Positions 1-9,287 of a DNA stretch of 64,000 nucleotides are shown here, piece by piece. A program made the translations under genes and the position numbers. Position 1 is the first letter of the stretch. Each line of letters begins with the position of its first letter. The DNA lies in NCBI RefSeq assembly GCF_003086295.3, contig NC_092045.1:25362890-25426889 (forward strand). Direction: 5' to 3'. This DNA comes from Arachis hypogaea (lineage: Eukaryota > Streptophyta > Magnoliopsida > Fabales > Fabaceae). The notes beneath the pieces are model-generated. The model did no database searches. It worked only from the letters and a program-made list of their open reading frames with translations, and was not told the DNA's origin.

Positions 1-924
1 AATTTCCTTGTTCTTTATTTTTCTGTTTTTCGAAATTTTATGCTTATGTTTATCTATGTTTGTGTCTTGTGATCATTAGTGTCTTAGTGTCTATGCCTTA
101 AAGTTATGAATGTCCAATGAATCCATCACCTTTCTTAAATGAAAACTGTTTTTATTACAAAAGAACAAGAAGTACAGGATTTCGAATTCATCTTTAAAAC
201 TAGCTTAATTAGTTTGATGTGGTGACAATACTTTTTGTTTTCTGAATGTATGCTTGAACAGTGCATATGTCTTTTGAATTTGTTGTTCATGAATGTTAAA
301 ATTGTTGGCTCTTGAAAGAATGATGAAAAAGGAGACATGTTACTGAGGATCTGAAAAATCATAAAAATGATTCTTGAAGCAAGAAAAAGCAGTGAATACG
401 AAAAAAAATCGAAAAAAAAAGAGAGAGAGAAAGAGAAAGAAAGAAAAGAAAAAAAAGAGGGAGAAGAAAAAAAAAATAAAGTTGTGATCCAAGGCAAAAA
501 GAGTGTGCTTAAGAACCCTGGACACCTCTAATTGGGGACTCTAGCAAAGCTGAGTCACAATCTGAAAAGGTTCACCCAATTATGTGTCTGTGGCATGTAT
601 GTATCCGGTGGTAATACTGGAAGACAGAGTGCTTTGGGCCACGGCCAAGACTCATGAAATAGCTGTGTTCAAGAATCATCATACTTAACTAGGAGAATCA
701 ATAACACTATCTGTATTCTGAGTTCCTAAAGAAGCCAATCATTCTGAATTTCAAAGGATAAAGTGAGATGCCAAAACTGTTCAGAGGCAAAAATCTACTA
801 GTCCCGCTCATCTAATTGGAGCTAAGTTTCATTGATAATTTGAAGTCTATAGTATATTCTCTTCTTTTTATCTTGTTTGATTTTCAGTTGCTTGAGGACA
901 AGCAACAATTTAAGTTTGGTGTTG
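1..924 (+). other. E1: 3' internal tail of an Athila-like element
   Basis: No gene is seen here. The stretch matches, in reverse complement, the 3' noncoding part of E5 (47002-47900), so it is the last internal segment of a plus-strand element starting left of the window. It holds a purine-rich GA/A tract at about 400-480 and ends in the conserved block before the LTR (GACAAGCAAC followed by AAGTTTGGTGTTG), where second-strand priming would occur. Small ORFs in it are low-complexity and not credible. Confidence 0.8.
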
Positions 925-2502
925 TGATGAGCGGATAATTTGTACGCTTTTTGGCATTATTTTTAGTATGTTTTTAATATGATCTAGTTAGTTTTTAGTA
1001 TATTTTTATTAGTTTTTAGTTAAAATTCACTTTTCTGGACTTTACTATGAGTTTGTGTGTTTTTCTGTGATTTCAGGTATTTTCTGGCTGAAATTGAGGG
1101 ACCTGAGCAAAAATCTGATTCAGAGACTAAAAAGGACTGCAGATGCTGTTGGATTCTGACCTCTCTGCACTCAAAGTGGATTTTCTGGAGCTACAGAAGC
1201 CCAATTGGCGCGCTCTCAACGGCGTTGGAAAGTAGACATCCTGGGCTTTCCAGAAATATATAATAGTTCATACTTTGCTCAAGATTTGATGGCCCAAACC
1301 GGCGTTCAAAGTCACCCTCAGAAATCCCAGCGTTAAACGCCGGAACTGGCACCAAAATGGGAGTTAAACGCCCAAACTGGCATAAAAGCTGGCGTTTAAC
1401 TCCAAGAAGAGTCTCTACACGAAAATGCTTCAATACTCAGCCCAAGCACACACCAAGTGGGCCCGGAAGTGGATTTTTATGTCATTTACTCATCTCTGTA
1501 CACCCTAGGCTACTAGTTCTCTATAAGTAGGACCTTTTACTATTGTATTTTCATCTTTGGACATCTAGTTCTTAGATCAGATCTTGGTTCTTCTGGTTCC
1601 CTCTTTGGGGCTGAAACCAATGATCACACTATCACTTATGTATTTTCAACGGTGGAGTTTCTACACACCATAGATTAAGGTGTGGAGCTCTGCTGTACCT
1701 CGAGTATTAATGCAATTACTATTGTTCTTCTATTCAATTCCGCTTGTTCTTGTTCTAAGATATCACTTGTTCTTCAACTTGATGAATGTGATGATCCGTG
1801 ACACTCATCATCATTCTCACCTATGAACGTGTGACTGCCAACCACCTCCGTTCTACCTTAGACTGGGTGAATATCTCTTGGATTTTTTAACCGGAATCTT
1901 CGTGGTATAGGCTAGAACTGATGGCGGCATTCAAGAGAATCCGGAAGGTCTAACCTTGTCTGTGGTATTCTGAGTAGGATTCAATGATTGAATGACTGTG
2001 ACGTGCATCAAACTCCTGAGGGCAGGGCGTTAGTGACAGACACAAAAGAATCATTGGATTCTATTCCGGCCTGATCGAGAACCGACAGATGGATAGCCGT
2101 GCCGTGACAGGGTGCGTTGAACATTTCCACTGAGAGGATGGGAGGTAGCCACTGACAACGGTGAAACCCTTGCTTAAGCTTGCCATGGAAAGGAGTAGGA
2201 AGGATTGGATGAAGACAGTAGGAAAGCAGAGAGACGGAAGGGAAGGCATCTTCATACGCTTATCTGAAATTCCTACCAATGAATTACATAAGTATCTCTA
2301 TCTTTATCTTCATGTTTTATGCGTTATCACCCATACCCATTTGAGTTTGCCTGACTAAGATTTACAAGGTGACCATAGCTTGCTTCATACCAACAATATC
2401 TGTGGGATCGACCCTTACTCGCGTAAGGTTTATTACTTGGACGACCCAGTACACTTGCTGGTTAGTTGTGCGAAGTTGTAGTGATCACAATTTCGCATAC
2501 CA
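925..2502 (+). repeat. E1: 3' LTR, Athila-like
   Basis: The LTR begins TGATGAGCGGATAATTT and ends ATTTCGCATACCA, a decayed form of the GTGCACCA end of sister copies. It is 1578 bp, in the range of the other Athila-type LTRs here. It carries the GGCGTT/AACGCC palindrome group at about 1300-1412 and a TATAAG box at 1522. It abuts an interrupted integrase gene at 2503, so E1 inserted into E3. The target-site duplication cannot be checked because the 5' LTR is outside the window. Confidence 0.88.
1522..1527 (+). promoter_or_regulatory. Putative TATA box of E1 LTR
   Basis: TATAAG lies downstream of the palindromes at the position where sister LTRs carry TATAAATA or TATAAAAA (38344 in E9, 43890 in E10, 62745 in E11 on the minus strand). 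Its role as core promoter is inferred from this shared position. Confidence 0.5.
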
Positions 2503-4703
2503 GGTGACATCCCAATGGGGGTCTTGAACGCTGTCCTGTAGGCCCATAAAGCATCGTCTAGTTTCTTAGACCAGTCCTTCCTTGAGCTTCCAACAGTTTT
2601 TTCGAGAATTCTTTTTAGCTCCCTGTTGGGAATCTCTGCTTGCCCGTTGGTCTGTGGATGATAAGGGGTTGCCACCTTGTGTTTGACTCCATATCTGATA
2701 AGGAGTGCTTCCAGTTGTTTATTGCAGAAATATGTCCCTCCATCACTAATGAGTGCTCTGGGAACTCCGAACCTGCTGAAAATATTCTTTCTTAAGAAGC
2801 TCATTACAACCTTGTTGTCATTTGTGGTGGTGGCAATAGCCTCTAACCACTTTGACATATAATCTACAGCCACAAGTATATAACTATTTGAGTAGGAGGA
2901 TAGGAAAGGCCCCACGAAGTCAATTCCCGATACATCGAATAGTTCTAGCTCCATTATAAATCTCTGTGGAATCTCATTATTCCTGGGTAAATTGCCAGCC
3001 CTCTGGCATTCATCACACCTTGACACCAAGTCCTTTGCATCCTTGAAAATGCTTGGCCAGTAGAATCCACATTGGAGCACTTTGGCTGCTATTCTTTCTC
3101 CACTAAAGTGGCCTCCATATGCAGATCCATGACATTGCCAAAGCACCTCTTGTCCTTCTCCATGGGATATACACCTCCTCAAAATCCCATCAGCACACTT
3201 TTTGAACAAGTATGGCTCATCCCAGATATAGTATTTAGCATCTTTGATGAGCTTTCTCTTCATATGTTTGTTGATGTTAGTTGGTAGTTCCCCAATGGCC
3301 TTGAAATTGGCTATGTCAGCAAACCAAGGGGTCTCTTGTATCATCATCAATTGCTCATCCAGGAAGCTTTCATTCACTGCAAGATGGTGTGCTCCTTCTT
3401 TCTCTTGTAGGATTCTTGAGAGGTGGTCAGCAACTTTGTTCTCTGCTCCACTCCTATCCTTAATTTTGATGTCAAACTCTTGGAGTCGTAGGATCCATCT
3501 TATTAGCCTTGGCTTGGATTCTTGTTTTGTAAGCAAGTATTTTAGTGCTGCATGATCAGTGAATACAATTACTTTAGAACCAATGAGATATGATCTAAAT
3601 TTATCAAAAGCAAAGACAATGGCAAGTAATTCCTTCTCTGTAGTGGTGTAGTTCCTTTTATTTTCATTAAGACCCTTGCTGGCATAATAAATGACATGCA
3701 CTAATTTATCCTTCTTCTGTCCTAAAATAGCACCCACAGCAAAATCTAATGCATCACATATCAACTCAAAGGGTAGATCCCAACATGGTGGTGCTATGAT
3801 AGGTGTAGAGGAAAGTTTGTTCTTAAGCTCCTCAAAGGCTAACATGCATTCATTATCAAAAACAAAAGGCACATTAGAGACAAGTAGGTTGCTCAATGGC
3901 TTGGCAACCTTAGAGAAGTCTCTAATAAACCTCCTATAAAAACTAGCGTGTCCCAAAAAGCTTCTGATTGCTTTGACATTGCAAGGTGGAGGTAACTTTT
4001 CAATCACCTCCACCTTTGCCCTATCTACTTCTATGCCCTTTTTTGAAATTTTATGACCAAGGACCACTCCTTCTGTAACCATGAAATGGCATTTTTCCCA
4101 GTTTAAAACAAGGTTGGTATCTTGGCATCTCTTTAGCACCAGGGCTAAGTGATGCAAGCAATCAGAATATGTGTTACCAAATACAGAGAAGTCATCCATA
4201 AACACCTCGATGAACCTCTCAATCATATCCGAAAATATGGAGAGCATGCACCTTTGGAATGTTGCAGGTGCATTGCACAGTCCAAAGGGCATCCTCCTGT
4301 AAGCAAAAATACCATATGAATAAGTAAATGAAGTTTTCTCCTGGTCTTTTGGGTCTACAACTATTTGGTTGTAACACGAATAACCGTCAAGAAAGTAGTA
4401 GTATTCATGACCCGCTAGATTCTCGAGCATTTGGTCCATGAATGGTAGGGGGAAGTGGTCCTTCCTGGTGGCTTCATTGAGCTTCCTGTAGTCGATGCAC
4501 ATGCGCCAACCGGTCACTGTTCTTGTTGGTATCAGCTCATTCTTCTCATTTGGTACAACAGTGATTCCTCCTTTCTTTGGAACTACTTGTACTGGGCTCA
4601 CCCAAGGACTGTCTGAGATGGGGTAGATCACCCCAACTTGCCATAACTTCAACACTTCCTTCTGGACTACCTCATTCATGGTTGGATTTAACCTTCTTTG
4701 TTG
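2503..4703 (-). pseudogene. pol: E3 pol: RT-RNase H-integrase, truncated
   Basis: The frame is open from the TAA at 4704 down to the LTR junction. Reverse transcriptase is first: it keeps FLDGYS (motif A, catalytic Asp), [14 protein letters not shown] and the FMDD box. RNase H follows with CDA, TTTEKE and FTDHAAL. Integrase has a zinc-binding H-H-C-C segment ending CDECQRAG and the DDE core: [15 protein letters not shown] and NGQAE. The protein stops being pol just after KTPIGMSP, where the E1 LTR begins; the integrase C-terminus is missing, and the remaining codons in frame are LTR-derived. With the upstream nonsense codon and no 3' end it cannot serve E3, although its catalytic residues are largely intact. 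Confidence 0.9.
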
Positions 4704-5747
4704 TTACCTTGAGGGCTTGGCACCCTCCTCAAGTAGGATCTTGTGCATACACATTGAAGGGCTGATCCCTTTTAGGTCTGTGAGTGTCCAACCTATAGCA
4801 TTCTTGTGTTGTTTTAGCACTTGGATGAGCTCCTCTTCTTGCTCCTTGATCAAGCTTGAGTTGATGATCACTGGGTAGGTGCTGTTGTCACCTAGATATG
4901 CATATTTCAAGCTTGGATGTGGGGTTTTTAGCTCTAGTTTCGGTGCCTCTTCTTCATTGTTATCTTTGTGGTTTGTCATGATTGAACTTTCCATGGTTCT
5001 TTGTGGTGGTTCTTCACGTGGTGCTTGTTGCTCCAATTCCATACTTTCTTCATATTGCTCTTCTTCCAGAACTCCTTGGACTATTTGTTCTATGGTGTCC
5101 ACCATCATGCATTCTCTTATTGCTTCCTTGGGATAACTCATTGCCTTGAAGACATTGAAGACCATCTTTTCCTCATGTAATCTCAAGACTAGTTCTCCTT
5201 TTTGCACATCAATAATGGCTCCAACAGTAGCTAGGAATGGCCTTCCTAGGATAATTAAAGTGTTTGCCTCTTCTTCCATATCCAGCACAACAAAGTCAGC
5301 TGGGAAGATGAATTCTTCCACCTTCACCAATAAATCTTCCACCACTCCATGTGGAAACTTGAGTGTTCTGTCAGCTAATTGGAGTGCCATTCTTGTTGGT
5401 TTAGCTTCCTCAATTCTCATCCTTCTCATCATGTTCAAGGACATGAGATTGATGCTAGCTCCCAAGTTACACAATGCCTTTTCAATAGTGATATACCCTA
5501 TGATGCAGGGGATTTGGAAACTTCCTGGGTCCTTCATTTTCTGGGGAAGTTTCTTTTGTATGATGGCACTACATCCCTCGGTTAGTACTACAGTCTCCTT
5601 TTCACCCTAGTTTCTTTTTCTTGTCATGAGCTCCTTCAAGAACTTTGGGTAGAGGGGCATTTGCTCCAATGCTTCAGCAAATGGTACGTTGATTTGGAGC
5701 TTTTTAAAGATTTCAAAAAATCTGGAGAACTGGCTGTCCTTCCCATC
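4704..5747 (-). pseudogene. E3 gag-pol: aspartic protease region
   Basis: This is the gag-to-RT linker in the same frame as pol. The order is FAEALEQMPLYPKFLKEL (conserved pre-protease segment), a TAG stop at 5607-5609, the retropepsin fold around GSFQIPCIIG and LGRPFLATVGAIIDV, an acidic linker, the pre-RT segment [14 protein letters not shown], and a TAA at 4704-4706. The protease signature reads CNLGASINL where E5 has CDLGASINL, so the catalytic Asp is Asn. It continues across the E2 insertion with 15344-14943. Confidence 0.85.
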
Positions 5748-6194
5748 TGTTCCGAGGGTTACCTGAAACGTGTAGCTCGGTCGTCTGGAGAGGCCCGAGG
5801 TGGGGGTCAGGGACCCGAGCTCGATATGCAGAGTGGTTGGTGGTTGTACCTGCAATGACACTCCGATGCTTAAGTTAGCATGGGTCCAAGCAGATATGTG
5901 TAGAACGTGGAATGAATGCCATACCTGGGTGCTCCAGTGTATTTATAGTAGTTGGCCGTGATCTTCCCTGGATAAGATATTCTTATCTTATCTTATCTTT
6001 GGGAGTTTTATCTCTATCTTTGTGGAACCGCCTTTTCTAGGCCTTTTTGGCCTTTAGGTTTTGGGCTGCGTTCCTTTTTGATGGGCCTTCTTTGCTTTAT
6101 TGTCCGAGGTCCGACCTGTAGGCGTGAGCCTTAGGACGAGGTCGGACCTTTTATGAAGTTGCCGAGTTGGAGGAGCCCGGTCAGGGTATGAACA
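5748..6194 (-). repeat. E2: 3' LTR (left)
   Basis: Starts TGTTCCGAGGG and ends GGGTATGAACA, 447 bp, terminal TG...CA. It holds a run of GATAAG-type boxes (reverse ATCTT repeats at about 5965-6000) upstream, in element orientation, of a TATAAATA box near 5940. It is a near-perfect duplicate of 14496-14942. Confidence 0.96.
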
Positions 6195-6801
6195 GTGCCC
6201 CTGCCCGAGTTCGTCCTTTTTGGGAGGTCGAGCTCGGGCATAGTAGTTTTTCAAAATTCAAAAATGGCCGTTCCTGCATTTATTGCATTTTACCGTTTTT
6301 CTTCGATTTCCGTTCGGGCTCTGTGAAGGCTTTATTTATTTGCCCCTTTCCTCCTTTTTCTGCGTTTTTGTTTTTCTTTATCCTTTCCGAGCACTGCTTC
6401 TTCTTTCTCTTTGCTCTGCTTCCCCGAATCTCTCCGTGTGTCTTTCTGGGGTTCCCTCTGCGCCGTCGTTTCGTTCTCCTTGCTTCGGAGCTCGTCGTCT
6501 TCGTTTCTTTCTTCCAGGTTTGTTCCCATGTTTCTCTTTTCTTGTGCACATATGCTTCTGTTCTTTGTGTGGCTCTTGTTTGTTTCTTTTTCTTTATGCC
6601 TGGGTTGCCCCGAAAAGAGGCGCCGCCATTGCTTGTTGTTTGTATATGGGGGGGCTCTTTTTTGTTCTCCGGTATTTTTGTTCCGGGTTGCCGCGTTTTC
6701 TTCGTGGGGTTTTTGTTTCTTGCTTTGCTGAATGGGTTTTCGCTGTCTTCTTTATGTGATTTTTGCTTGCTGTTGTATTCTTCTTTGTAGGTAAAAATTT
6801 T
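6195..6801 (+). other. E2: polypurine tract and leader of the antisense gene
   Basis: Next to the 3' LTR, the minus strand reads GGGCAGGGGCAC, a purine-rich tract fitting the second-strand primer of the element. On the plus strand the segment is the probable 5' leader of the antisense gene. A likely intron runs 6518-6790: donor CCAG|GTTTGTTCC, acceptor CTTTGTAG, 11 bases before the ATG at 6802. E6 has a matching donor and acceptor (23868-24409), which supports it. No clear promoter is visible. Confidence 0.55.
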
Positions 6802-8523
6802 ATGTCTCGAAAGGTTCTTCAAGCGATGTCGACTAAGATTCCATGTGGTCTTGGTTGGGTAGACCCTCTTCCTCTAAGAGTCCCTTCTGTGGTAGATTCT
6901 GAGTATTTAGCTAGGTTCCGTAGGCACTGTAGCATATGTGAGAATAGGGAGTCTGAGAGGGATTACGAACTAGTGGCCCCGGAATCCGAGGAGAGAGTGT
7001 GCTTCCCGCCCTTAGATAGTTCCGAGAAGCTCTTCTTTTATGCTTATGATTGTTTTTTCTCTAAGCTGAGTGTTCGACTTCCCTTTACCGATCTGGAGTC
7101 CGAGGTGTTATGGTCTTGTAACCTTGCCCCTACGCAGCTCCATCCAAATTCTTGGGCGTTTTTAAAGCTGTTTCAACTTTTGTGTCAGTTTTTGGGCGTC
7201 TCCCCCTCTATTTCTCTTTTTTCCTATTTGTTTGTGTTGACGAAGCCGGGGTCGGGTGGAGGGAAGGTATCTTGGGTCTCTTTTAGGGCTAACCAGGGAA
7301 GGAAGTTTTGTACCTTGTATGATGAGTCCTTTCATGATTTTAAGAACTTTTATTTCAAGGTCCGGGCTACTGGAGACGTCCGACCTTTCTTTCTAGATGA
7401 GAGTGGGGAGCCTTCTTTTCCTCTTTGTTGGCAGGAGAATGTAGTGTCTGCTAAGTATACCTTTGAGAGTCTAGATGAGGTGGAGCAGGCTTTTGTGGGT
7501 GTGGTGAGCAGTTTATGGGGTCGGGCACCTCACTTGGACACGAAGAAAATGTTGGGAGATCCAAGCCTTCTCCGTTCCGAGTTAGGTAGTTCCCGACCTC
7601 TCAGAGATTCATCTTTTTTAGTATTTTGGTTTTCCTTGTTTTGGTGGAATTTCTGTTGTGGTAATCCTTTTTCTTTTATTTCTGCAGAGATGTCTTCTCA
7701 GGCGGATTCCATGAAGTTCCTTCGTCGGACGAAGAAGTCTGTGGCTGCTCGAAATATCGAGAGGATTAATGACAAGGATTTTGATGCTCTTGGTTGGATT
7801 GAACAGCATATTCTCCCTCAGACCTTTATTTCTACTGATGATGTGTCTATGGAGCATCATTTTCAGTATATGGCGCGGAGTTGTGTCTGGATGGCTAGTC
7901 TTCATGCCGCTATTGCCCGGGAGTTCAAGAAATCCCCCATTGGTGCGACCAGCTCCCGACTTGAGAAGGCTCAGTCTGAGTTCGAGAGGATTAGTGAACT
8001 GAAGGCTGCTAGGATTACTGAGCTGGAGGCGTCTTTGGAGAAGGAGAAAGCTAAAGCTACCGTGGCTGTGGCGGCAGCGAAAGCATCTGAGGAGATGGCG
8101 AAGGCGGCGACGGAGAATTATACTCGGACATATGCCGAGCTTGTGGAGACAAAGGAGAGATTGCAATCCGCTCAGGATGATTTTTACGAGCTAGAAGGTC
8201 ATGTGGCTAAGGGTATGGATGCTATGTTTGAAAATTTGAAGGCTCAGGTCCGGGTTCTTGCTCCTGACCTGGATCTGAGTTTATTTAGTACGGATAACGT
8301 TGTTGTGGAGGGAAAGATTGTTCCTGCTCCCAACGAGGATGAGGTTCCGGTGTCCGACCCCAAAGTTCCGGTTGCGAACCCGACTTCACCTTTGGCCGGG
8401 GATGGATCTGGTGTGGAGGTTTCAACCCGGGATGACGGTGCCGTCGATGCTGTCCCGATTTCTATGTTTCCTCCGCAGCCTTCTGTTGATGTGGAGTCCG
8501 GAAAGGACCTTGATCCTCTGTAA
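6802..8523 (+). CDS. Antisense gene of Tat element E2 (transposase_28-like protein)
   Basis: This gene lies opposite to gag-pol. It reads open throughout, but comparison with E6 and E7 shows an intron at 7586-7687 (GTAGTT...CTGCAG, 102 bp, phase 1, no stop), so exons are 6802-7585 and 7688-8523. I chose ATG 6802 because it follows the leader intron and matches the E6 and E7 starts. Exon 1 encodes a globular domain with ERVCFPP, LHPNSWAFLKLFQLLC, PFFLDE and PHLDTKK motifs; I recall it as the plant putative gypsy-type transposon domain (PF04195). Exon 2 encodes a basic stretch, a charged coiled coil (about 7950-8210), a conserved LAPDLDLSLF segment and an acidic tail. Compared with E6 and E7 it lacks about 65 residues rich in Pro with a KKQK cluster. 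Function is unknown. It is the only apparently undamaged copy. Confidence 0.8.
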   Translation: MSRKVLQAMSTKIPCGLGWVDPLPLRVPSVVDSEYLARFRRHCSICENRESERDYELVAPESEERVCFPPLDSSEKLFFYAYDCFFSKLSVRLPFTDLESEVLWSCNLAPTQLHPNSWAFLKLFQLLCQFLGVSPSISLFSYLFVLTKPGSGGGKVSWVSFRANQGRKFCTLYDESFHDFKNFYFKVRATGDVRPFFLDESGEPSFPLCWQENVVSAKYTFESLDEVEQAFVGVVSSLWGRAPHLDTKKMLGDPSLLRSELGSSRPLRDSSFLVFWFSLFWWNFCCGNPFSFISAEMSSQADSMKFLRRTKKSVAARNIERINDKDFDALGWIEQHILPQTFISTDDVSMEHHFQYMARSCVWMASLHAAIAREFKKSPIGATSSRLEKAQSEFERISELKAARITELEASLEKEKAKATVAVAAAKASEEMAKAATENYTRTYAELVETKERLQSAQDDFYELEGHVAKGMDAMFENLKAQVRVLAPDLDLSLFSTDNVVVEGKIVPAPNEDEVPVSDPKVPVANPTSPLAGDGSGVEVSTRDDGAVDAVPISMFPPQPSVDVESGKDLDPL

Positions 8524-9287
8524 CCCTTTTATCTTTGGTTTTTTGCCCGGCCTCTGGGCTCTTTTGTTTTTGGATGGTTTCTGTGGACGCTTTGGACACC
8601 CTTTTGCTTTTAGCTACTTGTAGTAACTTTTTAGCTTATTATGCGGTGTTTTGCGTTTTGACTTTTTGTTCCGCTTTTATGCTTTTTAGTTGTTTTTGGA
8701 TAACAACCTTTTAGCTAGCGCTTGAAACTTTTGTTTTACCCCTTCCTTTGATTTCGTTTTTTCGCTTGTACTTTTTAGTTGTTTTTGTATAGCAACTTTT
8801 TAGTAAGCGTTTTCGAAATCTTTGCTTTCGCCGTTTTAAGGCTTCTTTCATGGATTCGGGCTTTTTCTCGGACCTCGGGCGTTCGAGTACCTCCCTTTGT
8901 TGGGTCCGACCTTGTCGTTGGTCGGCCTTTTAAGTTATTTTTGTAATCTCTTTTTATTTGGCTTTTTGAGCCTTTTCAGAGTTGCTTTATAACTTCTCAC
9001 ATTAATTTGAACCTCGTCGCTTTATCTTTGCCGACCTTGTGTGGTCTCTTGGCAAATGATTTTTTGCGTTTTGCCGAGCATAAATTAATGCGCCTTGGGG
9101 GGTACTTTCCAGGATTTGTTTCATCATGAGGAAGAAGAAAAGAAAATAGAAAAATTTTGATTAGTATTAAAAAAGAAAGAATATTTACAGAGTGTTTACC
9201 CTTGACTAGGTCGGGTGCCTTACTTGACCGGGTGTCTCATTAAAAAACCCTGGTAGGGAAAAAGAGTACACCTCGGGTTAAATTTTT
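8524..9287. other. E2: spacer between the converging genes
   Basis: The antisense gene ends at 8523 and the gag-pol frame at 9288 on the other strand, so the two genes meet tail to tail. The spacer is T-rich on the plus strand, with short repeats of the TTTTTAGTTG type (about 8630-8810) and several GTCCGACC-like words. No ORF is credible. The same place in E7 holds a 110-bp tandem array. Confidence 0.7.

Noticed and set aside
135..525. Phe/Ser-rich minus-strand ORFs near the left edge
   Set aside because: They are the reverse of a GA/A-rich tract in the E1 tail and have no coding character.
6280..6822. Lys/Arg-rich minus-strand ORF opposite the leader of the antisense gene
   Set aside because: It is the reverse of a T/C-rich leader and intron; low complexity and not conserved in E6 or E7.
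6802..8523. A captured host gene or independent nuclear gene
   Set aside because: Copies in E6 and E7, and a remnant in E4, sit at the same place in the element next to the LTR, so it belongs to the element family.
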